A stretch of 64,000 bases of DNA from JAJDXO01 sp965207535. Lineage in GTDB: Bacteria; Pseudomonadota; Alphaproteobacteria; Rhodospirillales; UBA2165. The stretch spans positions 1-64,000 of the forward strand of contig CBDBMR010000005.1 of the NCBI GenBank assembly GCA_965207535.1, written 5' to 3'. The notes under the pieces are model-generated. The model saw only the letters and a program-made list of their open reading frames with translations. It ran no database searches and was not told the DNA's origin. The stretch's first letter is position 1, and each line of letters starts with the position of its first letter. Position numbers and translations under genes: made by a program. Of this stretch, positions 44,160 through 51,643 are shown piece by piece.

Positions 44160-44200
44160 GGCCGGGTAGGAGGGGTCGTTGCCGAGCCCCTCCCCCCACA

Positions 44201-44233
44201 GACCCGAGCGTGCGCGATTGACGCACTCGGTTC
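44201..44233 (-). ncRNA. Group II intron domain V
   Basis: On the minus strand GAACCGAGTGCG pairs with CGCACGCTCGGGTC around a short loop, with the two-base bulge expected of domain V. The third position reads A where the catalytic AGC triad normally has G, and the opposite base is G, giving an A-G mismatch. This may weaken or abolish splicing. Confidence 0.6.
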
Positions 44234-44234
44234 C

Positions 44235-45494
44235 TCACCTGACAGGTTCGCTCAAGGAGTTTTGCCATGAGCGCACGAACTTGACTGACGGCAGGGGGTA
44301 GCGCTTGAGGGTTTCGTTCATCCGGTCCCAGTTCATTCGACGCAGGCGGCTGCGGCGTGCAAGCCACTTCCGCCATGTGCGGGCGACCTGGTAGCGGAAC
44401 CACTCCAGACGTTTGCCGTTTCCCGCAAGACCATAATATGCGCAGTGGCCCCGGATCGCTCGAGCAAGATAGTCATGCTGCGCCTCGATCGGCAAGTGCC
44501 GGTTGCTCTTGCACCAGTCATGCACCGATTTCAGCGCGCGGGCGAAACGGCCTTTCGCCGTGATTTGGCGAACGACGTCCTTGCCTTGCATCGACCTCCC
44601 CCAAACATGGGTGAAGCCGAGGAAGTCGAACGTCGTGGCCGATGCCATCCAGTGGCGCCCGTAGGGACGCCTCCGGCGGAAGTCCACATAGCGCGTCTTG
44701 GTCTCATGGAGCGTGAGCCCGTATCGACCGAGACGTTTGCCCAGAACGTCAAGCAGCCGCTTGCCGCTCTGGCGGTCTTCGAGAGCAACGACAAAATCAT
44801 CGGCGAATCGCACCAGCTGGCAGTTGCCGCGCAAGCGCGGCCTCGCCTCGTTCTCGAACCACTTGTCCAGCACATGGTGCAGGAAAATATTGGAGAGAAT
44901 CGGCGAGAGCACCCCACCTTGGGGTGCGCCAGCGACCGGCCTGTGCACGGTGCCCTCTTCGAGCACCCCCGCTTTCAGCCATTTGTCGATCATGCGCCTT
45001 GCGACGCCGTCCTTGATCCGCAGGTCGAGGAATGACCGCAGGTGGGTGTGCGAGATCGAGTCGAAGTAGGACTTCAAATCCGCGTCGATCACCCATCTTT
45101 GGCGCTGCTCAATGATGCCCTTGCGTAGTGCGTCCAGGGCGTCATGAGCCGACCGCTTGGGCCGGAAGCCGTAAGAGCACGGCAGAAAGTCCGCCTCGTA
45201 GATCGGCTCCAGCAGCATCAGGATCGCCCGTTGCGCCACCTTGTCTTCGAACGTCGGAATGCCGAGCGGTCGTTTCGTGCCGTCCGCTTTAGGGATGTAG
45301 TGGCGTCGCACCGGCGGCGCGAAGTAACGGCCCGACTTGATCCGGCCCAGGAGGTCGTCAAGATTGGCCTCAAGGTCCTTCTCGTAGTCGGCGGCCGTTA
45401 CGCCGTCGATGCCTGTCGCCCCATCCTTGCGCGTCAGGCGATACGCTTCGCGCATCCACTCGCCGTCGATCAGATGGTGCAGGGACGTGAACAC
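44235..45494 (-). CDS. ltrA: Group II intron reverse transcriptase/maturase
   Basis: This 419-residue protein begins at GTG 45494. Reverse-transcriptase blocks are complete: DGATGIDGVTAADYE, YIPKADGTKRPLGIPTFEDK, the catalytic VRFADDFVVALED (FADD box) and a maturase X domain near RLEWFRYQVARTWRKWL. The family usually has about 30 more N-terminal residues. Matching sequence (ETLEETLSS...) is in frame upstream, but it is preceded by TGA with no ATG/GTG, so translation probably starts at the GTG or the N-terminus has been lost. It supports splicing and retrohoming of the host intron. Confidence 0.9.
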   Translation of the reverse strand: MFTSLHHLIDGEWMREAYRLTRKDGATGIDGVTAADYEKDLEANLDDLLGRIKSGRYFAPPVRRHYIPKADGTKRPLGIPTFEDKVAQRAILMLLEPIYEADFLPCSYGFRPKRSAHDALDALRKGIIEQRQRWVIDADLKSYFDSISHTHLRSFLDLRIKDGVARRMIDKWLKAGVLEEGTVHRPVAGAPQGGVLSPILSNIFLHHVLDKWFENEARPRLRGNCQLVRFADDFVVALEDRQSGKRLLDVLGKRLGRYGLTLHETKTRYVDFRRRRPYGRHWMASATTFDFLGFTHVWGRSMQGKDVVRQITAKGRFARALKSVHDWCKSNRHLPIEAQHDYLARAIRGHCAYYGLAGNGKRLEWFRYQVARTWRKWLARRSRLRRMNWDRMNETLKRYPLPSVKFVRSWQNSLSEPVR

Positions 45495-46189
45495 CCGATC
45501 CGGATGCTCCCTCGCCTGTTCGGCTATCCACTGCTGTTTCGTGTACGTGTTGGTGGAACTCAGGGTTTCCTCCAGCGTTTCCCATCAGTGGGTCTGTTCA
45601 GGTGACGCTCCGCTTCCCTCCAGCGGGTCCCGATGGTCACGGTTCCCCGCCTTCAGCGGTATTATCAGAGCGCTACGACTTCCTGCCCCCGTATGGCCTT
45701 CGGCTTATTGGTTTCGCCAGCCGGCTCCACAGGCGCCTGCCGGGGTTCGTGTTCGCCCTGTGGGGCGCTCCCATCGCCGCGCAGGCCCGGCGACGGGCCG
45801 GGGTCTGGATTGTTCACGCCGGCGGTCCCCTTTCCAGCGTCCTTGCCCGCGGGCAAGAGCAGGATCTCCCAGGTTCCCTGGCGATCCATCCCGTGACTTT
45901 GCGCCGATCCACGACCCCGGACGACCCGTTGCGCCTCGCCTGTAACGGCGCTTCCGGTACTGCCCCCACCTGCTTAACAATGAAGGCGTCATCGATTTCC
46001 CGATTTCGAGGCTGCACGCCGCTTCATCACCTGCTGTCTACGCTTCACGACGAGCGTCGCCGCACGCCATGCAAGACTCGCTTCCGGCCGGCGGGCTGCG
46101 CCTTTGCCGGGCGGGAGTCGAACCCGCTGGATCGCGACGAGAGGTTTCAGATCATGTCATCCTCCTCTCCAGGGCTTAACCTGGCGCAA
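45495..46189 (-). other. Intron 5' RNA region (domains I-IV)
   Basis: There is no gene in these 695 bp. The sequence is rich in potential stems, as expected for domains I-III of the intron plus the start of domain IV, which houses the maturase gene. Several short overlapping open frames in both directions are products of the GC-rich structure and are not reported. Confidence 0.65.
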
Positions 46190-46300
46190 TAAGCATTCCG
46201 GGAAGCCGTGCGGAGCCGCCCAGACAAGGCAGATTCTAGCGGTTTAGCGAGCGCTGCCAATCCCTTCCGAGAGGCCGGAGCCAGACGTCCTTTTGAGGTT
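46190..46300. repeat. Left long terminal inverted repeat of IS66-family element
   Basis: This 111-bp sequence beginning TAAGCATTCCGGGAAGCC is the reverse complement of 49051-49160, with three substitutions and one single-base indel. It includes the last 20-odd codons of the DruA-like gene, so part of that protein's C-terminus (DWQRSLNR) is dictated by the repeat. Confidence 0.85.
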
Positions 46301-47117
46301 TGTCGTAGAGCTTGTCCCGATCGTATCGCCCTCGTCCTTGGGTGGTTCCGACATGGACCCATCCTGAGGCCTTGTAAACGGCGCCTGTATAACGCGGGGT
46401 CTCGACGAAGGTCTCGATGAGCACCGGCGTGGTGTTGTAGCGCTCGGTCCAATCGATGGGCAGACGGCGGCGCACGATGGCGAGGATGTGCGAGCCGAGG
46501 TTGGGGATCTCGATCCAGGGCAGAATCAGGAACCTCGGATTGTCGATCACGAGGGGCAGGTTCTTCTCGCGCATCTCCGGCGACCATTCGATGAACTTGT
46601 CGCGCGGTGCGAGCTTCCAGGCGGCGGTGGAGAAGCCGAGCATGGCGAGTGGCAAGCCGTTCCTGTCGTGGACGGCGTAGCGCATCTGGGCGCCGACCAG
46701 CGGCTTGTATCCGAGGTAGTGGTAGCGGGCGACGAACTCGTTCCAGAGCTTCCCTTCCGGGGTGCCGCCCAAAACGATGCGCATGTCAAGCGGGCGGACC
46801 TCGTCGAGGGCCGTGGGCGCGGGGAACAGCGGCGGCTCGGTGTCAGGCCCGAAGACGATCGGGCGGGGCGGGTTGCGCCTCCCTTTCGGCGACGGCAGCG
46901 CGATCACGCCATCGCGATGCATGGCAAGCATGGTGACGCGCGCCATCATGTCCTTGAGGCCGCCGTCGGACTTGAACCAGCCGACGCGCCGGCAGAACTC
47001 CCTGGACAGGGCAGCGCGGGTCGGCTGCGGATCGGCGGCGATCAGGGTGCGCAGCAGCGCCATCTCGTCGGTGGTGAAGTCGCGGCCGTAGTACCGGCAT
47101 TCGATCGCGCCGGTCAT
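46236..47117 (-). CDS. DruA-like DUF4338 protein carried by IS66-family element
   Basis: This 293-residue DUF4338 protein belongs to the family of DruA from the Druantia antiphage system. Core blocks are FVARYHYLGYKPLVGAQMRY, LGFSTAAWKLAPRDKFI, NNPRFLILPW-type IDNPRFLILPWIEIPNLGSH, and VHVGTTQGRGRYDRD followed by KDVWLRPL. The start at 47117 overlaps the stop of the transposase (ATGA), so it is translated as part of the element's own operon, and its end lies in the terminal repeat. No other Druantia gene is present. It may therefore act in transposition or as element-borne defence; neither role can be told from sequence. Confidence 0.82.
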   Translation of the reverse strand: MTGAIECRYYGRDFTTDEMALLRTLIAADPQPTRAALSREFCRRVGWFKSDGGLKDMMARVTMLAMHRDGVIALPSPKGRRNPPRPIVFGPDTEPPLFPAPTALDEVRPLDMRIVLGGTPEGKLWNEFVARYHYLGYKPLVGAQMRYAVHDRNGLPLAMLGFSTAAWKLAPRDKFIEWSPEMREKNLPLVIDNPRFLILPWIEIPNLGSHILAIVRRRLPIDWTERYNTTPVLIETFVETPRYTGAVYKASGWVHVGTTQGRGRYDRDKLYDKPQKDVWLRPLGRDWQRSLNR

Positions 47118-49015
47118 CCCGGCGCCATGAACTCGTGCCTGCGCTCCTCGCTCATCGACCACGGCAGCCAGGCCGTCAGGTCGTCCGGCGGCTTGCGGCA
47201 GTTCTCCGCGCATGCGGTCAGCCACGATTCCAACCAGCGCGGGACATCGATGCCGTTCATCGAGAGCGTGCCGATGACGGAGTACATGATCGCCGTGAAG
47301 TCGGCGCCGCCCCTGGTGTTGGAACCGAAGCTCAGCCCCCGTCCGATTGCCGGCGCACGCAGGATTCTCTCAGCCTTGTTGTTCGTCAGGGGCACTTCGG
47401 GCCGGTCCACGAACAGGCACAGCCCTTCCCGATGGCTGAGCAGCGAGCGCAGCGCCTTGCCTTCGCGCGTCTGGTCCGGCAAAGCCGCCAGTTCCGCCTC
47501 GGCAGTCGTGAACAGGCTGTCGACCGCTTTCTTAAGTTCACGCGTCGCCTTCCTGAACGCCGCTGTCTGGCCCTTCCGGTCGGGATCATAATGTTCCAAC
47601 CGTGCATCGTTCAGTGCGAATATCTCCGCGATCCGCTCAATCCATCCTTGGCACCATTGCTCCAGCCGCGGCTGGCCGGCGGCAGCGTCAATAAAATCGC
47701 GGCGCTGATGACTCCAACAGTACGCCAGAATCGCTTTGTCCCCGAGAAGGCGGACCAGCCGCTTGTACGCGCTGTAGCGGTCGCAGACGATGATTGTGCC
47801 GGGCACAGCTCCTGCGAACAGTTTGAGAGCCACCTCGGCGCTGCGCGAGGGGTCAATGGTGAAATAGATCGCGTCGCTGCTGACCGAGGCCCACAGCCAA
47901 GCGCGGCCCGAGCGGTCTTTTCCACGCAACTCCTGCACGCGCCAGGAGGTCTCGTCGGCATGACGCAGGGTCGCGGTGTTCTGGTGCGCGAGGATCGCCT
48001 CGTAGAGCGGCTCGAACAGCGGCATGAAACGGGGGACACTGTTGCCCAACGTCCCGGGCGATATCGCCAGTCCCCGGTCTGACATCCACACCGCGACGCC
48101 GTTGAGCGTGCGGAAACAGGCATAACGCTCGAAGAGGTAGCACGCCCACACGCTGACCCCGTAGTGCGTGTTGGCGAACAGCCGGGGCACCGGCGGCGCC
48201 GACACTTCCATCGGCGAGGACGCGCACGCGCAGGTCCGGCGGTGGCGCGGACGGCCGATCACGCGCTTGTGGGCCTTGACCTCGATCTCGACAAGGGTGG
48301 ATTCCTCGGCACCGTTCGGCGCATAGGGCTGCCCGCAGGATGCGCAGACGCATGCCTCCGGCGGCGGATTGATCTCTTCGCGCCGCTCATCAAGCTTGGG
48401 CCTCTGGGTGTGGCCGTGGCCGGGCGCACCGCGTTGCTGGCCGCGCTTGCGCCCTGTGCCCGGCTTCTTCTGCTGTTCGCTCTTGCGGCCGAAGAGCCTC
48501 CTCGACAGCACGCTCCTGGTCGCGCGGAGTTCCGCCATCTCGGCTTCCAGCGCCTTCTTCTCGTCCTCCGACCTCTTCAGCGAACCGCGCAGGCCGTCGA
48601 GGTCCAGGCGAAGGGTGTCGACCTGCCAGTTCAGCACCCGGATCGTGTCCCTCTGATCCTGAAAGTCCCTCAGTCTCGCACGGAGACGCTCGATCATCCC
48701 CGACAGGCCCCGGATGGTGCTCTCCTGGGTCTCCGCCTCCTTGACCGCCTTGCGCAGATCGCGGATCTGGTGACGCAGCGTGTTGATCGTGTCCTTCTGG
48801 GCCTCAACCGTTTCCTGGGCCTTGCGCAGCCGCTTGGCATCCCTGTACGGGGACCTCCTCGCCTTGCGGGCCTTCGCGCCCTGACTGGCCCGGGATTGCG
48901 ATACCACGGTGCCGCCGCGGCCCGCCTCGTCCTGCGCCGGCGGCGACCAGATCGGCTCATCGATACCCGCCGCGAGCGTGTCGTCTACGGAAAAATCGCT
49001 CTCAAGAACCGCCAT
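47114..49015 (-). CDS. tnpC: IS66-family transposase
   Basis: This 633-residue transposase has a long N-terminal coiled coil (residues about 60-180, dense in Arg/Glu/Leu) and a zinc-finger region with CVCASCGQPY and later CACA. The DDE catalytic domain starts DETSWRVQELRGKD and includes CDRYSAYKRL and a C-terminal NNKAERILRAPAIGR. The IS66 C-terminal segment with IMYSVIGTLSMNGID completes it. The ATG at 49015 is used; an in-frame GTG lies at 49021. The usual IS66 accessory genes tnpA and tnpB are absent, and the DruA-like gene takes the downstream position. Confidence 0.9.
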   Translation of the reverse strand: MAVLESDFSVDDTLAAGIDEPIWSPPAQDEAGRGGTVVSQSRASQGAKARKARRSPYRDAKRLRKAQETVEAQKDTINTLRHQIRDLRKAVKEAETQESTIRGLSGMIERLRARLRDFQDQRDTIRVLNWQVDTLRLDLDGLRGSLKRSEDEKKALEAEMAELRATRSVLSRRLFGRKSEQQKKPGTGRKRGQQRGAPGHGHTQRPKLDERREEINPPPEACVCASCGQPYAPNGAEESTLVEIEVKAHKRVIGRPRHRRTCACASSPMEVSAPPVPRLFANTHYGVSVWACYLFERYACFRTLNGVAVWMSDRGLAISPGTLGNSVPRFMPLFEPLYEAILAHQNTATLRHADETSWRVQELRGKDRSGRAWLWASVSSDAIYFTIDPSRSAEVALKLFAGAVPGTIIVCDRYSAYKRLVRLLGDKAILAYCWSHQRRDFIDAAAGQPRLEQWCQGWIERIAEIFALNDARLEHYDPDRKGQTAAFRKATRELKKAVDSLFTTAEAELAALPDQTREGKALRSLLSHREGLCLFVDRPEVPLTNNKAERILRAPAIGRGLSFGSNTRGGADFTAIMYSVIGTLSMNGIDVPRWLESWLTACAENCRKPPDDLTAWLPWSMSEERRHEFMAPG

Positions 49016-49050
49016 GTGCACGACGATAGCGCATCGAGAGAGATGTTACC

Positions 49051-49160
49051 AGCCCCAAAAGGACGCTGGCTCCGGCCTCTCAGAAGGGATTGGCAACGCT
49101 CGCTAAACCGCTAGAATCTGCCTTGTCTGGGCGGCTCCGCACGGCTTCCCGGAATGCTTA
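49051..49160. repeat. Right long terminal inverted repeat of IS66-family element
   Basis: Reverse-complement partner of 46190-46300, ending GGAATGCTTA with the outermost C at 49161. It lies upstream of the transposase start and so should also carry the transposase promoter. Operator site 3 of the host regulon begins 10 bp outside this end. Confidence 0.85.
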
Positions 49161-49161
49161 C

Positions 49162-49169
49162 CGCCTCGT
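49162..49169. repeat. Target-site duplication, right copy
   Basis: CGCCTCGT, identical to 44152-44159. Joining the two flanks here reconstructs an uninterrupted gntR-to-E1 intergenic region. Confidence 0.8.
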
Positions 49170-49198
49170 TATAAAGGTCTAGACTTCTATACCTTTCG
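49170..49198. promoter_or_regulatory. GntR-type operator, site 3 (E1 operon)
   Basis: The element starts TATAAAGGTCTAGAC and ends TTCTATACCTTTCG. It contains GTCTAGAC, an exact GTNTANAC core, followed by TTCTATAC, in the same tandem layout as sites 1 and 2. It lies 68 bp upstream of the E1 alpha start. The IS66 element stops one base before the target duplication that abuts this site, so the operator itself was spared. Confidence 0.75.
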
Positions 49199-49265
49199 TA
49201 TGTTATCCCCTCGCGCCGAGATGGTCCTGCTCAGGGCCTAATTCGAAACAGCAAGGACGATTTCC

Positions 49266-50258
49266 ATGACCAGCTCCGGTGCCGACACCAACTTCTCCAA
49301 CGAGCAAATGCTTGGCTTTTACCGTGACATGCTGCGCATTCGCCGGGTCGAGGAGCAGCTCGGAAAAGACAGCCTGGCCGGCAATTTGCCTGGTGCCGTC
49401 CATCTCTACATCGGACAGGAGGCGGTAGGAGTAGGTATCTGCAGCCAGCTTCGGGACGACGACTGGATTGCCTCCAACCACCGCGGTCACGGCCACTTCC
49501 TCGCCAAAGGGGGCGATACCAAGCTTCTCATGGCGGAAGTGTATGGGCGCAAGACCGGCATCTGCCAGGGACACGGCGGGTCCATGCATGTCGCGGACTT
49601 CTCGAAGGGCATCATTGGTGCAAACGGCATTGTCGGTGCCGGAATCTCCATCACCACGGGCGCGGCTTGGGCGGCTCAGCTCGATGGCAACGGCGCCGTG
49701 GGAATCGCCTTCTTTGGAGATGGCGCAGCCAACCAAGGCGTGCTGTGCGAGGCATTGAATGTCTCGACCCTTTGGAAACTCCCCGTGATTTTCGTCTGTG
49801 AGAACAATGGATTCTCGGAGTTCTCTCCATCCTCAACCGTCACGTCAGGCAGCATCGCCGATCGGGCGAAACCATACGGTGCAGCGCATGAGACCATCGA
49901 CGGCAACGATCTAATCGAGGTTTGGCAATGCGCCGCCCGGGCCGTCAAGCGGGCCAGGGACGGAGAAGGTCCGACATTGATCGAAGCCCGCACCTATCGT
50001 CATAGCGGCCACGTCGTGGGGGAACATACGTTCCTCCGCGGCATCTACCGATCGGAGGAAGAGGTGGAACAAAAAAAGGCCGATGACCCCATCCCCGCGT
50101 TCGCCAAACGGATCGTGGAAGCCGGTCAGGCCAGCCAGGCGGACCTCGACCGGATCGATGCGGAAATCACGGCGGAGGTGGCCGAAGCCGTCGCCTTCGC
50201 CGAAAACTCACCCTATCCGGACCCTGCCGATCAGGGCACCGGCTACATGTTCGCCTAA
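49266..50258 (+). CDS. 2-oxo acid/acetoin dehydrogenase E1 alpha-like subunit
   Basis: This 330-residue ThDP-dependent E1 alpha subunit is of the AcoA/PdhA type. Motifs are GNLPGAVHLYIGQEAVGVG, HRGHGHFLAKG and the ThDP site FFGDGAANQGVLCEALN, followed by ENNGFSEFSP. It forms the alpha2beta2 core with the next gene and would decarboxylate a 2-oxo acid or cleave an acetoin-like hydroxyketone. It is the first gene of a three-gene operon downstream of operator site 3. The acetoin-type branch is suggested by the sequence pattern, but the substrate is not provable here. Confidence 0.88.
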   Translation: MTSSGADTNFSNEQMLGFYRDMLRIRRVEEQLGKDSLAGNLPGAVHLYIGQEAVGVGICSQLRDDDWIASNHRGHGHFLAKGGDTKLLMAEVYGRKTGICQGHGGSMHVADFSKGIIGANGIVGAGISITTGAAWAAQLDGNGAVGIAFFGDGAANQGVLCEALNVSTLWKLPVIFVCENNGFSEFSPSSTVTSGSIADRAKPYGAAHETIDGNDLIEVWQCAARAVKRARDGEGPTLIEARTYRHSGHVVGEHTFLRGIYRSEEEVEQKKADDPIPAFAKRIVEAGQASQADLDRIDAEITAEVAEAVAFAENSPYPDPADQGTGYMFA

Positions 50259-50272
50259 GGGGAGGCAAACCC

Positions 50273-51262
50273 ATGGCAAAGAAACGCATGATCCAGGCCA
50301 TCAACGAAACACTCGACAGCGAGATGGCCAAAGATCCGAAGATCATCCTGTTTGGCGAGGACGTGGAGATCAGCCTCTTCGGCGATACCGTCGGTCTGAA
50401 GGACAAGCACGGCGCGCATCGCGTGAGGAACATGCCCATCTCGGAGACGGTGATGAGCGGCATGGCGGTCGGCGCCGCGGCGGCAGGCTACAAGGTCGTC
50501 TGCCACATGATGTTTGGAAACTTCATGTATACCGGTTTCGACAGCATCGCCAATCAGGCCAGCAAACTCCGCTACATGACTGCCGGCCAGATTAGCCTGC
50601 CGATCGTCTATATGAGCGTCTTCGGGGGCGGCCGGTCCGCTGCGGCGCAACACTCTGACGCCATGCACCCCATGTTCATGAACTTGGGCGGGATCAAGGT
50701 TGCACTGCCGGCGACGCCCGCCGACGCCGCGGGTCTCCTCCGCGCCTCAATTCACGACCCCAACCCGGTGGTCTTCCTGCAGGCGGCCGGCCGGGGCGGC
50801 GAGTCCGGCGAAGTGCCGGATGGTGAAGTGATCTTCGAGTTGGGCAAGGCCTCCACCGTGCACGAAGGGAACGATGTCACCATGGTTGCCATTGGGGCCA
50901 TGGTTCGCCCTGCCCTTCGCGCCGCGAAACAACTTGCCGAAGACGGTATTGGCGTCGACCTCATAGATCCGCGCACGATGGTCCCGCTGGACACGGATGC
51001 GATCCTCTCATCGGTTCGCCGCACCGGCCGGCTGGTGGTGGTCGATGAAGCACGAGACCTGTGTTCGGCCGCGTCTCACGTGGCCGCTGTCTGTGCCGAT
51101 CAGTGCTTTGAAGCGCTAAAGGCGCCGATCAAGCGGGTTACCGTTCCCGATGTGGCGATGCCGTATTCGCCGCCGCTGGAGAAAGCCCTGCTCCCGAACG
51201 AAGGCAGCATCTCGGCCACCGTACGGGACCTATTGGGCAAACCGGCCGGGGCGGAGGCTTAA
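50273..51262 (+). CDS. 2-oxo acid/acetoin dehydrogenase E1 beta-like subunit
   Basis: This 329-residue E1 beta subunit has the ThDP-activating glutamate in NMPISETVMSGMAVGAAAAG and the C-terminal transketolase-like domain with DLIDPRTMVPLDTDAIL. It follows E1 alpha by 14 bp with GGGGAGGC as ribosome site, and precedes the lipoyl-domain gene by 3 bp. It completes the heterotetrameric E1. Confidence 0.9.
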   Translation: MAKKRMIQAINETLDSEMAKDPKIILFGEDVEISLFGDTVGLKDKHGAHRVRNMPISETVMSGMAVGAAAAGYKVVCHMMFGNFMYTGFDSIANQASKLRYMTAGQISLPIVYMSVFGGGRSAAAQHSDAMHPMFMNLGGIKVALPATPADAAGLLRASIHDPNPVVFLQAAGRGGESGEVPDGEVIFELGKASTVHEGNDVTMVAIGAMVRPALRAAKQLAEDGIGVDLIDPRTMVPLDTDAILSSVRRTGRLVVVDEARDLCSAASHVAAVCADQCFEALKAPIKRVTVPDVAMPYSPPLEKALLPNEGSISATVRDLLGKPAGAEA

Positions 51263-51265
51263 ATC

Positions 51266-51508
51266 ATGAAAGTTGCGCTGAAAATGCCGCGGATCGGCAT
51301 GAACATGGAAGAAGGCACGCTGGTCGCTTGGCGTGTCCAGCCGGGAGAGATGTTCAAGGAAGGTGATATCCTCTATGAGTTGGAGACCGAGAAAGTCACC
51401 AACGAATACGACGCCCCGTGCGACGGGACGATGCTCGAACATCTCGTCGAGGAAGGTGCCGACGTGCCCGTCGGAGACAACGTCTGCCGGATCGACAAGG
51501 TGGATTGA
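51266..51508 (+). CDS. Stand-alone lipoyl-domain protein
   Basis: This 80-residue protein is a single biotinyl/lipoyl domain. ELETEKVTNEYDAP places the modifiable lysine at residue 43, flanked by the hairpin glycines GEMFKEGD and ADVPVGDN. Full E2 proteins carry in addition a peripheral-subunit-binding and a 25-kDa acyltransferase domain; neither follows, and no E3 gene is present. It may shuttle the E1 product to an E2/E3 encoded elsewhere, or serve as an acceptor for an aldehyde or acyl unit. No frameshift is apparent that would hide a longer E2. Confidence 0.85.
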   Translation: MKVALKMPRIGMNMEEGTLVAWRVQPGEMFKEGDILYELETEKVTNEYDAPCDGTMLEHLVEEGADVPVGDNVCRIDKVD

Positions 51509-51643
51509 GGTCTGGCGCACGCCCGGTCACCGGGGCATTCCCGCGCCTCATGAACCGGATTTCCGTCAGAAACTCAGGAAACCCTCAGAAGGATCATGAG
51601 CCTGACTTCAAGCTTGTCCCGCCAAGCGGTTGAGTCGATCCTG

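Larger units (their letters stand above)
44161..46189 (-). mobile_element. Group II intron with maturase ORF
   Basis: The intron reads on the minus strand. The 5' end near 46189 reads TTGCGCCAGG, close to the consensus GTGCGCC, followed by the structured GC-rich domain I region. The 3' end carries a domain V-like hairpin (44201-44233) and a domain VI-like GGGGAGGGGCTCGGCAACG arm (44170-44197), ending CCTACCCGGC. The encoded reverse transcriptase/maturase lies at 44235-45494. It is inserted in the tip of the IS66-family element, one base from the target duplication. Exact ends are inferred from the interrupted repeat and are good to 1-2 bases. Confidence 0.75.
44160..49161. mobile_element. IS66-family element with DruA-like gene and group II intron
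   Basis: The composite is bounded by perfect 8-bp direct repeats CGCCTCGT. The element proper has terminal inverted repeats of about 110 bp with tips TAAGCATTCCGG (46190 side and 49160 side), differing at 3 positions and one indel; IS66 ends normally begin GTAAGC. It carries a transposase (47114-49015) and a coupled DUF4338/DruA-like gene (46236-47117). A group II intron fills 44161-46189, leaving only the outermost G of the left repeat (44160) on its far side. Without the intron the element would be about 2.97 kb. It inserted just upstream of operator site 3, separating gntR from the E1 operon. Confidence 0.85.

Noticed and set aside
45602..46192. 196-residue ORF in the intron 5' region
   Set aside because: It lies antisense to structured intron RNA, and its open frame comes from the GC-rich stems.
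46236..47117. A complete Druantia defence system
   Set aside because: Only a DruA-like gene is present, with no large helicase DruE or other Dru gene nearby. It is coupled to a transposase instead.
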